From the NCBI RefSeq assembly GCF_022808815.1, contig NZ_JAKZLC010000007.1, positions 53,767-117,766 of the forward strand: a stretch of 64,000 nt of DNA, read 5' to 3'. The notes beneath the pieces are model-generated. The model ran no database searches, was not told where the DNA came from, and worked only from the letters and a program-made list of their open reading frames with translations. The DNA comes from Geothrix paludis. GTDB lineage: Bacteria > Acidobacteriota > Holophagae > Holophagales > Holophagaceae. Positions 1-8,919 of the stretch are shown piece after piece. The position numbers were made by a program, and so were the translations under genes. Within the stretch, counting starts at the first letter, position 1, and each line of letters begins with the position of its first letter.

Positions 1-1037
<1,037 letters not shown>

Positions 1038-1096
1038 CGGGGCTCACAAGATGCAAACCTCAAAGATACCCGCTGGCCGGCCTTCCCCGGTAATGG

Positions 1097-1912
1097 TCAT
1101 CCCAATCCCGCCGCCACCTGCGTCGCCCGCTCGATGCCGCGGGCCACGACGGAGCGGATGCGGCCGTCCTCCAGGGCCAGGAGGCCGGCGATGGTGCAGC
1201 CGGCGGGAGTGGTCACGTCGTCCTTGAGGGCGGCGGGGTGGCGGCCCGTCTCCAGCACCATGGCGGCGGCGCCCAGGGTCATCTGGGCCGCCAGTTCCAC
1301 GGCCACGGCCCGGGGCAGGCCGCACTGGACGCCCCCTTCGGCCAGGGCCTCGAGGATGACGAACATGAAGGCCGGGCCGCTGGCGCTGAGGCCCGTGACG
1401 GCGTCCATGTGGCGCTCGTCCAGGTCCATGACCCGGCCCAGGGGTTCGAAGAGGGCCCGGGCCTGGGCCAGCTGGGCCTCAGTGACCCCCTGCCCCGCCG
1501 CCAGCACCGTCATGCCCCGGCGGATGGAGCAGGGCGTGTTGGGCATGGCCCGCACCAGGGGCGTGCCCGCGGGCGTGTGGGCCACCAGGAAGTCCAGGGT
1601 GGTCCCCGCGGCGATGGAGACCACCAGGGGGTGGTGGTCCAGCGCCCCCGAGGCGGACAGGCCCGCCAGCAGGCCTTTCAGCTCCTTCGGCTTCACGCAG
1701 AGCAGCACCAGTTCCGCATGGCGGACAGCCTCGTCCGCGTCGCTCGAGAGCGCGATGCCCAGGGCCTCGGCCCGGGCCCTGCCCGCGCCCGGGTGCCGCG
1801 TGGCCGCGTGGATGCGACCCGCTGGGTAGCCTGAGGCCTCCACCAGGCCGGCGCTGATGGCCTGGCCCATGGTGCCGAAGCCGAGGATGGCGAGCTTGGG
1901 ATGGCGGCTCAT
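1097..1912 (-). CDS. proC: Pyrroline-5-carboxylate reductase
   Basis: Last step of proline biosynthesis: NAD(P)H-dependent reduction of pyrroline-5-carboxylate to proline in the cytosol. The 271-residue length is normal for the family. The N-terminal dinucleotide-binding loop is GFGTMG at residues 11-16. The central MPNTP segment and the C-terminal SGPAF and TTPAGCTI segments, which form the substrate site at the dimer interface, are all present. The start at 1912 follows a GGGAG ribosome site. A G/C-rich hairpin with a T-run lies only about 18 nt upstream (1930-1950) and a short ORF precedes it, so expression may be attenuated. The other P5C enzyme, pruA, is far away at 57698. Confidence 0.95.
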   Translation of the reverse strand: MSRHPKLAILGFGTMGQAISAGLVEASGYPAGRIHAATRHPGAGRARAEALGIALSSDADEAVRHAELVLLCVKPKELKGLLAGLSASGALDHHPLVVSIAAGTTLDFLVAHTPAGTPLVRAMPNTPCSIRRGMTVLAAGQGVTEAQLAQARALFEPLGRVMDLDERHMDAVTGLSASGPAFMFVILEALAEGGVQCGLPRAVAVELAAQMTLGAAAMVLETGRHPAALKDDVTTPAGCTIAGLLALEDGRIRSVVARGIERATQVAAGLG

Positions 1913-1929
1913 GGAAACTCCCTGAAACG

Positions 1930-1950
1930 AAAAACCCCCGCCTTGGGGGG
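1930..1950 (-). terminator. Intrinsic terminator or attenuator upstream of proC
   Basis: Read on the minus strand, a run of C pairs with a run of G around a short AAGG loop and is followed by five T residues (1934-1930). It lies between the small gene ending at 2098 and proC. It could simply end the gltX transcript, or act as a conditional terminator within the proC leader. A run of seven G at 2005-1999 could pair with its C-arm and prevent it from forming. Confidence 0.6.
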
Positions 1951-1980
1951 CAGGGGTGGATGGCGGGACCTGGATCCAGG

Positions 1981-2052
1981 TCAGCCGATCATGCGACTCC
2001 CCCCCGCACGCAAGGTGCTAGGGCGCGGGTGGATGGCCAGGATGAGGATCAT
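1981..2052 (-). CDS. Possible 23-residue leader peptide of proC
   Basis: A short reading frame on the minus strand starts with ATG at 2052 and ends in TGA at 1981, 69 nt before proC. The peptide begins MILILAIHPRP and contains four Ile and three Leu. A TATAGT-like box overlaps the region just upstream (about 2064-2059), so the ATG would be near a transcript start. It is followed by a terminator-like hairpin. This resembles amino-acid attenuation leaders, but the codons are Ile/Leu-rich rather than proline-rich and no strong ribosome site is visible. It may be chance. Confidence 0.25.
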   Translation of the reverse strand: MILILAIHPRPSTLRAGGSRMIG

Positions 2053-2097
2053 GTGAATCACTATAAACCTTCCGGACCTTCCGGCAGGCGGAAACCG

Positions 2098-2442
2098 CTA
2101 CTGGTCCCGACCCCGATCCAGGGTCCACCAAGGGCAGGCGCCCAGGTCCGAGACCACGAATCCCTGCCGCATCTCGGAGATGAGCTGGAACTGCGTGCCG
2201 ACCGGCGTGTGGAAGCCCGTGGTGATCTCGCCGGGTCCCGAGCGGACGCCGAAGTAGAAGTCGGCCTGCTCCAGACCCAGGCGCAGGATGGTCTCCTGGA
2301 GGGCCTCCCGCTGGTCCATGCCCTCGGGAATGCCCTGGATCACCTGGACCGCGTCGCCGGCGATGATGGTGGGGGCGTAGGCCTCGGCACCCTGGTCCTC
2401 CAGCACGGCCAGGGTGATGTGGGTGAACTCCTGGAGGTCCAT
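2098..2442 (-). CDS. Small conserved-looking protein of unknown function downstream of gltX
   Basis: I do not recognise this 114-residue protein. The ATG at 2442 overlaps the gltX stop as TGATG, which indicates translational coupling; a GTG three codons upstream is also possible. The sequence is acidic, with no membrane segment or signal peptide. It contains a predicted helix rich in Leu/Glu (REALQETILRLGLEQAD) and ends with a Trp pair (CPWW). Its likely role is cytosolic and linked to gltX only by position. The product is unrelated to the usual GluRS neighbours. Confidence 0.7.
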   Translation of the reverse strand: MDLQEFTHITLAVLEDQGAEAYAPTIIAGDAVQVIQGIPEGMDQREALQETILRLGLEQADFYFGVRSGPGEITTGFHTPVGTQFQLISEMRQGFVVSDLGACPWWTLDRGRDQ

Positions 2443-3914
2443 CAGAGCCACTTCGCCAGCCGCGCGGCCACTTCCTCCCGGCCCACCAGCATGAGGGTGT
2501 CGAAGATGCCCGGGCTGACGGGCTTCCCGCAGAGCGCCACGCGGAGGGCCTGGGCCAGGTCCTTGGTCTTGAGGCCGTGGCGCTCCAGGATGGCGGCGAA
2601 GCCGGCCTCCAGGCCCTCGTGGCTGTAGTCCGCGAGCTCCGCGACTTCCCGCAGGGCGGGCTTGACGGCCGCGGTCATGAACTTCTCCACGGCCTTCTCA
2701 TCGAAGGCGGCAGGCCGCTCGAAGGCAAAGCGCAGGGCCTCGGCCATGTCGGTGAGGGATTTCCCCTTCTGGGTGGCCTGGATGGCCTGGGCCCGCCAGG
2801 CCTCGGGCTTCTGCTCCCAGATCTCGGGCACGAAGGGCCTGAGATGCGGCTCCAGCTCCTGCCAGGTCGCCCGCTGGATGAGCTTCTGGTTCAGCCACTG
2901 GAGCTTGTCCATGTCGAAGCGGGCCGCGCTCTTCTGGCAGTCCGCCAGGTCGAAGAGCTGGATCATCTGCTCGTCCGTGAGCAGTTCCTCCTCGGCGCTC
3001 TCCACGGCCTTGCCGCCGATCTTGGGCGTCCAGGAGAGGCGGGCCAAGGCCAGGCGCACGGCGGAGGGCAGCAGCCCCATGGCCTGGTACTCCGTGATGC
3101 TGGTGGCGCCGTGGCGCTTGCTGAGCTTGGCGCCATCCGCGCCCAGGATCATGGGCACATGGGCGAAGGCCGGCAGGTCGTACCCGAAGGCGGCGAACAG
3201 CGGGATCTGCTTGGGCGTGTTGTTCAGGTGGTCGTCGCCACGGATGACGTGGGTGACCTCCATGTGGGTGTCGTCCACCACCACGCAGAAGTTGTAGGTG
3301 GGCACGCCGATCTCGCCGGGCCCGTCTCCCGTGCGGGCGATGATCCAGTCGTCCAGGCTCTCGGCGGGGAAACGCGTCTCGCCCTTGATGAGATCGGGCA
3401 CGAGGATGTCGCCGTCCACGGGCATGCGGAAGCGGATGGCGGCGGGCTGGCTGGCGTCGTGGTTCGCGCCGGCGCAACCCTTCCCCGCGTCCATCCCGCG
3501 GTTGTACTGGAAGACCTTGCCGGCGGCCTCCACGGCCTTGCGACGCTCGTCCAGGGCCTCCTTCGAGCAGCGGCAGCGGTAGGCCAGGTCCTTTTCCAGC
3601 AGCTCCTGGATCTTGGCCTTGTACAGGTCCATGCGCTGCATCTGGCGGTAGGGGCCGTGGGGTCCCTTCCACTGGCCGGGATCGCCCACCACCGGGCCCT
3701 CGTCCCAGTCCAGGCCGCACCAGGCCATGCCTTCTTCGATGATCCGGATGTTGTCGTCGGTGCTGCGTGAGAGGTCCGTGTCCTCGATGCGCAGGATGAA
3801 GCGGCCCCCGTGCCGGCGGGCATAGAGCCAGCAGAACAGCGCCGTGCGGACCCCCCCGATGTGGAGCATGCCGGTGGGGGACGGGGCGAAGCGGGTGACG
3901 ACCTGACGGGACAT
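2442..3914 (-). CDS. gltX: Glutamyl-tRNA synthetase
   Basis: Charges tRNA-Glu (class I synthetase, cytoplasm). The protein has 490 residues from the chosen start, standard for bacterial GluRS. It begins MSRQVVTRFAPSPTG, with the HIGH-equivalent LHIGG shortly after. The KMSKS-equivalent is KLSKR at 263-267, and the RCRCS segment supplies part of the zinc-binding region. An in-frame Met 14 codons upstream (3956) exists, but the family begins at the start chosen here. The presence of full GlnRS upstream suggests this enzyme is Glu-specific, so tRNA-Gln need not be mischarged. It is followed by an overlapping small gene. Confidence 0.95.
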   Translation of the reverse strand: MSRQVVTRFAPSPTGMLHIGGVRTALFCWLYARRHGGRFILRIEDTDLSRSTDDNIRIIEEGMAWCGLDWDEGPVVGDPGQWKGPHGPYRQMQRMDLYKAKIQELLEKDLAYRCRCSKEALDERRKAVEAAGKVFQYNRGMDAGKGCAGANHDASQPAAIRFRMPVDGDILVPDLIKGETRFPAESLDDWIIARTGDGPGEIGVPTYNFCVVVDDTHMEVTHVIRGDDHLNNTPKQIPLFAAFGYDLPAFAHVPMILGADGAKLSKRHGATSITEYQAMGLLPSAVRLALARLSWTPKIGGKAVESAEEELLTDEQMIQLFDLADCQKSAARFDMDKLQWLNQKLIQRATWQELEPHLRPFVPEIWEQKPEAWRAQAIQATQKGKSLTDMAEALRFAFERPAAFDEKAVEKFMTAAVKPALREVAELADYSHEGLEAGFAAILERHGLKTKDLAQALRVALCGKPVSPGIFDTLMLVGREEVAARLAKWL

Positions 3915-4001
3915 GAGGGGCCTCGAAATCAAACCCTCAGTGTGCCTCAAGCGCACGGGCTTCGCCCGCGCGTATACGAAAAACGCATGGCGTATTTCGC
4001 T

Positions 4002-4886
4002 CTACTTGATGTAGAGCTTCAGCTTGATCTCCACCGGGGAATCGCCGCTGAAGAGGCTGCGATCCAGCACGATGGGCACCTCCACGACACTGCGGTGGGG
4101 CATGTGCGTGGGCGCGGGGGCATGGGCTTGCGAGAAGGTGGAGTCCACGGGGAATTCGTCGATCTCTTCCAGCAGCTCGCCCGCGGACAGCTCCTCCACC
4201 TCCAGGGGCTTGGAATCCATGGCGGGAGTCGGGGGCGGCGGAGGGGGAGGTGGCGCTCCTCCCGTGAGCACGGTCTGGGGCTCCTCGACGACGCCGCCGC
4301 CATATTTCTCGGCGAGGCTCTTCAGCACGAGGCGGGCCACTCCCGAGAGAGTCTCCTTGACCCCCTCGCCCCGCATGGCGCAGGCCTCGAAGGTGGGCAC
4401 GCTGAAGAGGTTGATCTCCTTGTCCAGGGTGCCGATGGGCAGCGCGTTCGGCGTGTCCCGCTTGTTCCACTGGATGACGTGGGGGATCTTCGACAGGTCG
4501 GTGCCCTGCTCCTTGAGGTTGGCGATGAGGTTCTGGAAGCTCTCCTTGTTGCTTTCCAGGGCCGGGGCCTGGGAATCCGCCACGAACACCACCGCATCGG
4601 CGCCGCGGAGCACCAGCTTGCGGGTGGCGTCGTAGAAGACCTGGCCGGGCACGGTGTAGAGCTGGACGCGGGTCTTCATCCCCCGGATGGTCCCGAGGTC
4701 GATGGGCAGGAAGTCGAAGAAGAGGGTGCGGTCCGTCTGGGTGGCCAGCGACAGCATCTTGCCGCGCCCCTCGCCGGGCAGCGTGTCGTAGATGTGCTGG
4801 AGGTTGGTCGTCTTCCCGCAGAGGCCGGGCCCGTAGTAGACGATCTTCGCCGTCAACTCCTTCGTGGCCGCGTTGAAAAGCACCAT
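4002..4886 (-). CDS. mglA: MglA-family Ras-like GTPase with a proline-rich C-terminal extension
   Basis: Small GTPase of the MglA family, which sets cell polarity and controls gliding or type IV pilus motility in Myxococcus. The P-loop GPGLCGKT is at residues 19-26. The switch II region reads TVPGQ (78-82), where Ras proteins have DTAGQ; this is the MglA hallmark. The guanine-specificity motif NKRD is at 141-144. The GTPase core ends near residue 195, the whole length of the Myxococcus protein, but this one has 294 residues. The extra tail carries eight consecutive prolines (212-219), an acidic stretch and a basic hydrophobic end. The start at 4886 follows a GAGG ribosome site. No mglB is adjacent. 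A TTGACG/CAATCT pair with 17-nt spacing lies upstream. Confidence 0.92.
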   Translation of the reverse strand: MVLFNAATKELTAKIVYYGPGLCGKTTNLQHIYDTLPGEGRGKMLSLATQTDRTLFFDFLPIDLGTIRGMKTRVQLYTVPGQVFYDATRKLVLRGADAVVFVADSQAPALESNKESFQNLIANLKEQGTDLSKIPHVIQWNKRDTPNALPIGTLDKEINLFSVPTFEACAMRGEGVKETLSGVARLVLKSLAEKYGGGVVEEPQTVLTGGAPPPPPPPPTPAMDSKPLEVEELSAGELLEEIDEFPVDSTFSQAHAPAPTHMPHRSVVEVPIVLDRSLFSGDSPVEIKLKLYIK

Positions 4887-5013
4887 GCTGCACCCTCGCG
4901 ATTCATTCGCGTGATCTTCAGGGAAGATTGGCCGCTCCACCAAAACCCGTCAAGAAAGAACCGATACGAGTCTTTCGCCCCCAATGAGCCGCCACGATGA
5001 CGGAGGGATGCGC

Positions 5014-5019
5014 TAAACT
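5014..5019 (+). promoter_or_regulatory. Putative -10 box (TAAACT) for the FHA-RDD gene
   Basis: TAAACT lies 30 nt before the ATG at 5050, in the divergent gap with mglA. It fits the TANNCT pattern found before many genes here. No convincing -35 hexamer is visible. Confidence 0.35.
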
Positions 5020-5049
5020 TCCCGCCATCCCACCTTCCCCGAGGGTTCC

Positions 5050-6030
5050 ATGGCCAAGCTGCTGGTGCACGAAAGCGCGGGTACCCGCGAATTCGAGATC
5101 GTGGATGAAGAAGTCCACATGGGACGCGAGCTGGACAACACCCTGCGGCTCCCGGATCCCAGCATCAGTCGCCATCACTGCGTCCTCCGCAAGGTGGGCG
5201 GGGGCTATGAGATCCAGGACCTCCAGAGCAGCAACGGCGTGCTCGTGAACGGCAACCGGGTGCAGTCCTCCCCCCTTCGGAACGGGGATCGCATCACCCT
5301 GGGCCAGGTGCAGCTCACCTTCCAGGATCCCCAGTCCGAGGTCGGCGCCACGGTGGCGGTGAACCGTGAAACCGCGGCCAAGCCCCCTCTCGGCACCGTG
5401 CGGATGTCCGCGGATGAGCTGGCCGCCATCCATGCCGGGAAGGCGCCGGCCGAGGACCCCGCGGTGCCCATCCAGCCCTCCACCGGCCCTGTGCCCACCC
5501 CCGCCAAGATGGCGCCCCCCGTTCCGCCCGTGGCCCCGCCGCCCGCGCCCCGGCCCGCGGCGCCCACCCGGCCTCCCGAGCAGTCCTTCCTCGGCTCCCT
5601 CCTGCCCTCCATCCCCGATGACGCTGTGACCGTGGGCGAGCGCGGCGACCTGGTGAACCGGCTCCTGGCCGTCCTCATCGACGCCGTGCCCGCGGTGCTC
5701 ATCTCCATGGTCTTCATGGTCCTGTCCCACGTGCCCGTGATCGGGTGCGTCCTGGTACCCGTCAGCGTCCTCGCCCAGATCGCCTACTACTGGCTCTTCA
5801 TCCCCTGGTGCGTCTCGAAATACGGCGCCAGCATCGGCAAGAAGATGATGAAGCTGCGGGTGGTGCCGGAGGGCCAGCCCCAGGGACGCATCGAGTTCGG
5901 TCCCGCCATCCTCCGCCAGATCGGCAACATCCTGGCGCTCAACCTGATCGTCCTGGCCGTGAAGGGCGACGAGCGCATCAGCCTCAGCGACATGCTGGCC
6001 AAGACCGAAGTGCTGAAAGTGGACCGCTGA
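5050..6030 (+). CDS. FHA domain-RDD family membrane protein
   Basis: A 326-residue protein joining a phosphothreonine-binding FHA domain to a membrane module. The FHA part (about residues 3-97) shows the conserved GRELDN, SISRHH and SSNGVLVNG segments. Residues about 100-190 are a low-complexity proline/alanine linker. The C-terminal part (about 195-326) has hydrophobic helices and the charged pattern of the RDD family (RGDLVNRLLAVLIDAVP, then GASIGKKMMKLRVV). The FHA domain should face the cytoplasm and recruit phosphorylated partners. The start follows GAGG. It is divergent from mglA and immediately upstream of dcd. The ligand or transported substrate is unknown. Confidence 0.85.
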   Translation: MAKLLVHESAGTREFEIVDEEVHMGRELDNTLRLPDPSISRHHCVLRKVGGGYEIQDLQSSNGVLVNGNRVQSSPLRNGDRITLGQVQLTFQDPQSEVGATVAVNRETAAKPPLGTVRMSADELAAIHAGKAPAEDPAVPIQPSTGPVPTPAKMAPPVPPVAPPPAPRPAAPTRPPEQSFLGSLLPSIPDDAVTVGERGDLVNRLLAVLIDAVPAVLISMVFMVLSHVPVIGCVLVPVSVLAQIAYYWLFIPWCVSKYGASIGKKMMKLRVVPEGQPQGRIEFGPAILRQIGNILALNLIVLAVKGDERISLSDMLAKTEVLKVDR

Positions 6031-6032
6031 CG

Positions 6033-6560
6033 GTGATCCTCACCGGCAAGCAGATCCTCGAGGCCCGGAACCAGGGGAAGATCCGCATCGATCCCTGGTC
6101 CGACCGCCAGCTGAATCCCAACAGCTACAACCTGCGCCTGGGAGATGACCTGGCCGTCTACACTGAGCGCGAGCTCGACATGGCCAAGCCCAACGGCATC
6201 GAGTTCCTGAAGATCCCCGCGGAGGGCCTGCTGCTCCAGCCCGGCACGCTCTACCTGGGCCGCACGCTGGAATACACGGAGACCCACGGCATGGTGCCCA
6301 TGCTGGAGGGGCGCAGCAGCGTGGGGCGCCTGGGCCTCTTCGTGCACGTCACCGCCGGCTTCGGCGACATCGGATTCTGCGGCTTCTGGACCCTGGAGAT
6401 CAGCTGCATCCAGCCCGTGCGCATCTACGCCGGCGTGGGCATCTGCCAGATCTTCTACCACACCGTCAGCGGCGAGTACGACAGCTACGAATCCGGCAAG
6501 TACCAGCGCAACTCCGGCATCCAGCCGTCGATGCTGTGGAAGGACTTCGTCAAGGAATGA
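6033..6560 (+). CDS. dcd: dCTP deaminase
   Basis: Deaminates dCTP to dUTP for thymidylate synthesis (or makes dUMP directly if bifunctional). It begins with GTG only 2 nt after the preceding stop, so it is probably co-translated with the FHA-RDD gene. The 175-residue product starts VILTGKQIL and shows the family landmarks: QLNPNSYNLRLGD, EGRSSVGRLGLFVHVTAGFGD and the catalytic Glu in FWTLEIS. The C-terminal SGKYQRNSGIQPS tail closes over the nucleotide. An open frame continues upstream to 5745, but that part is a shadow of the preceding gene. Followed by a strong terminator. Confidence 0.93.
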   Translation: MILTGKQILEARNQGKIRIDPWSDRQLNPNSYNLRLGDDLAVYTERELDMAKPNGIEFLKIPAEGLLLQPGTLYLGRTLEYTETHGMVPMLEGRSSVGRLGLFVHVTAGFGDIGFCGFWTLEISCIQPVRIYAGVGICQIFYHTVSGEYDSYESGKYQRNSGIQPSMLWKDFVKE

Positions 6561-6571
6561 CCCGTCCCCGT

Positions 6572-6604
6572 ACGAAAAAGCGGCGCCGGGGCGCCGCCTT
6601 TTCG
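6572..6604. terminator. Bidirectional intrinsic terminator between convergent genes
   Basis: A GCGGCGC/GCGCCGC stem is flanked by an A-run on the left and TTTT on the right. It can therefore stop dcd on the plus strand and the small membrane-protein gene on the minus strand. Confidence 0.85.
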
Positions 6605-6618
6605 TGCGGGGAGAAGCC

Positions 6619-7059
6619 TCAGGCCATGCCGCTCATCAGCTTGTTGAAGCCGGCGACCTTGACCCACCAGATGACGAGGCACACCAGGGCGACGGGGCCC
6701 GCGAGGAGGTTCAGGATCGGGATCAGGCCGCAGCAGTTCGCGATGCAGGCGACCAGGCCAATGGTGTAGCCGGCGTCTTCCACGTTCTTGCCGTTTTCCG
6801 CTGCCCAGCTCTTGATGGAGTCCGAGACGTTCTTCACGACGAAGAAGTGCCACACCAGGTTGAACAGCGGGATGAGCATGAGCCAGACCATGGCCGGCTT
6901 CATCTTCTGGTGGCGCTCGCCGGCGAGATTGAGGGCCTTCTGCATCGTGAGGATGTAGAAGATCGCGATGGCGAGGCCCACTGCGGCGATGAGCAGCCCG
7001 AAGATCAGGCAGCCGCCGCCGAGCATCGCGGCCAAGGCATTGGAATCGGTATGAGACAT
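6619..7059 (-). CDS. Small integral membrane protein (about four TM helices), function unknown
   Basis: A 146-residue hydrophobic protein. The first TM helix lies at about residues 10-40, further ones at about 55-75 and 95-140. A short polar loop (SIKSWAAENGKNVEDAG) sits in the middle. The arrangement, with conserved-looking Trp and Asn residues in and near the helices (MVWLMLIPLFNLVW), resembles DUF4328-like small membrane proteins, but I cannot confirm the family. The start at 7059 is well fixed by AGGAGG just upstream; the open frame extends to 7377 without a better start. It is monocistronic, with a terminator behind it and the cyclase gene upstream on the same strand. Confidence 0.75.
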   Translation of the reverse strand: MSHTDSNALAAMLGGGCLIFGLLIAAVGLAIAIFYILTMQKALNLAGERHQKMKPAMVWLMLIPLFNLVWHFFVVKNVSDSIKSWAAENGKNVEDAGYTIGLVACIANCCGLIPILNLLAGPVALVCLVIWWVKVAGFNKLMSGMA

Positions 7060-7207
7060 GGAGCCTCCTGGAGATGGCGGAACCCGGATCGGGATACGGC
7101 CGGAACATGGGGGGAAGGGGATCAGTCCAGAGCTTAGAGGCCTCCCGGGTCGGATACAAGATCCCGGGTGGCCCGCGCGGCGGGGGACGCCTGAACAGGC
7201 CCCCTGC

Positions 7208-8818
7208 TCATCCTCCGTAGGCGGCCGTCGGCCGGTCCTCTTCCCAGACCACCTCGAAGGGACGCACCTCATGCTCGATGCCCTTGAGCTGGAAACCCTC
7301 CAACTGGCGCAGGCGGGCCGCGCCCACCAGCTCGGCCGTGCGTGGGCCGATGACGATCTGGCCGGGCTTGGCCACACCGCTCTCCAGGCGGGAGGCCAAG
7401 TTCACGGTGCTGCCCATGACGGTGTAGTCCATGCGTTTCTCGCAGCCAATGTCGCCCGCGAAGGCCTCGCCGCTGTTGATGCCGATGCGCATCTTCAACT
7501 CAGGGTAGCCCTCGGGCCGGGCTTCGTTCAGGGTCCGCAGGGTCTCCTGCATGGCCGCGGCGGCCTCCACGGCGTGGCGGGCATGGTCGGGGTCGGGGTT
7601 GGGCGCGCCGAAGAAGGCCATGATGGCGTCGCCGATGTACTTGTCGAGGGTGCCCCCCCGGCTGAAGATCTGGTCCGTCATGGCCTCGAAGGTGCGGTTG
7701 AGGATGCCCGCCAGCACGAGCGGCTCCATGCCCTCGCTCATGCGGGTGAAGCCGGAGATGTCGGCGAAGAGCACGCTGATCTGGCAGCGCTGGGCCTGGA
7801 GGGCTGGAGCCTCCTTGTTCTGGCTGGACTTGAGGATCTGGTCCACCACGGCCGGGCTGTGGTACCGCTCCAGGCGCTGGCGGAACTTGGCCTCCCGCTC
7901 GCGCTGGATGCCCACGGCGGCGAAGTTGGCCATGGCGCTGAGCAGGTGCTCGTCCTCCCGCTTGAAGCCGCCCTTGCTGAGGCTCGTCTCCAGGTAGATC
8001 ACCCCCAGGGACTGGTTCTCCACGATGAGGGGCGCGCAGAGGGCCGAGGTGATGCCATGGATCTTGATGCTCTCGCCGGCGCTGAAGCGGGGGTCCATCC
8101 GGGCGTCGGTGGTGAGGATGGCCACCCGGTCCTTCATGGCCGTGCGGGCGATGGTGCGGCTGATGGGGTTGGCGTTCTGGCCCGCCTGCTCCTCCCAGAC
8201 CAGCTCGGGCACCAGCTCGCCATTGGCATCCGCCAGCAGGATGAAGCCCCGCTGGCAGGGGATCTGGGCCGTCACCAGGCCCATCACGGACTCGAGCAGC
8301 TCCGCCAGGCCCGCGGCCCGCAGCAGGGTGCCCGCCATGCTGGCCAGACGCTGGAACAGGGTCACGGCATCGCCCGCGGGGTGCTGGCCGCCGGCCTGGG
8401 CCAGCATGGCCTCCAGGCTGGCGTGAGGCACCAGGATCGAGCCCGAGGCATCGAAGGCCCGGTCCTCGAGGGAGATTTTCGGGGCCGCGGTCCGGCCCGC
8501 CAAGTTCAGGCCCTGCGTCGGAGATCCCGGCACGGGCTCGGGCATCCAGCGCACCACGGCTTCGCCCAGAAGCACCGTATCCCCCGGATGCAGGGGCGCC
8601 GGCTCGGCCAGGACCACCCCGTTGAGCGTGGTGCCGTTCAGGGACTTCATGTCCATGACGTGGGGCTGGCCATCCTTGAGGAAGATCCGGGCGTGGACCC
8701 GGCTGACCGCATTGGCCTGGATGCGGATGGTGGCCTGGTCGCCCCGGCCCAGGGTCACGCCTTCTTCCGTGAGCGTTACGGGATGCAGGGCGCCGTCAAC
8801 CTGGAGGGTGAGCTTCAT
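7208..8818 (-). CDS. FHA-GAF-class III adenylate cyclase
   Basis: A 536-residue soluble signalling enzyme predicted to make cAMP. The N-terminal FHA domain (about 1-95) contains VTLGRGDQ and NAVSRVHARI. A GAF-type sensor lies at about 165-310. The C-terminal class III cyclase domain (about 345-525) has both metal-binding aspartates (D353 in FADISGF and D397 in GDAIMAF). The base-selecting pair is Lys393 and Asp464, which favours ATP over GTP. The VNLASR segment supplies the transition-state Asn and Arg. All catalytic residues are present, so it should be active. Input is probably phosphoprotein binding plus a small ligand at the GAF domain. A TAGACT box lies 22 nt before the start. Confidence 0.92.
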   Translation of the reverse strand: MKLTLQVDGALHPVTLTEEGVTLGRGDQATIRIQANAVSRVHARIFLKDGQPHVMDMKSLNGTTLNGVVLAEPAPLHPGDTVLLGEAVVRWMPEPVPGSPTQGLNLAGRTAAPKISLEDRAFDASGSILVPHASLEAMLAQAGGQHPAGDAVTLFQRLASMAGTLLRAAGLAELLESVMGLVTAQIPCQRGFILLADANGELVPELVWEEQAGQNANPISRTIARTAMKDRVAILTTDARMDPRFSAGESIKIHGITSALCAPLIVENQSLGVIYLETSLSKGGFKREDEHLLSAMANFAAVGIQREREAKFRQRLERYHSPAVVDQILKSSQNKEAPALQAQRCQISVLFADISGFTRMSEGMEPLVLAGILNRTFEAMTDQIFSRGGTLDKYIGDAIMAFFGAPNPDPDHARHAVEAAAAMQETLRTLNEARPEGYPELKMRIGINSGEAFAGDIGCEKRMDYTVMGSTVNLASRLESGVAKPGQIVIGPRTAELVGAARLRQLEGFQLKGIEHEVRPFEVVWEEDRPTAAYGG

Positions 8819-8840
8819 ATGGAAACCGGGGGGAAGGCCG

Positions 8841-8846
8841 AGTCTA
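8841..8846 (-). promoter_or_regulatory. Putative -10 box (TAGACT) for the adenylate cyclase
   Basis: TAGACT on the minus strand, 22 nt before the ATG at 8818. It matches the TANNCT box seen upstream of several genes in this window. Confidence 0.4.
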
Positions 8847-8919
8847 GCACGGGGCTGCTGACCCTATCGGCGCTTCGCGGTAATCTATGAGGTTCCACTT
8901 GATGGTGGATGGAGGTCCG

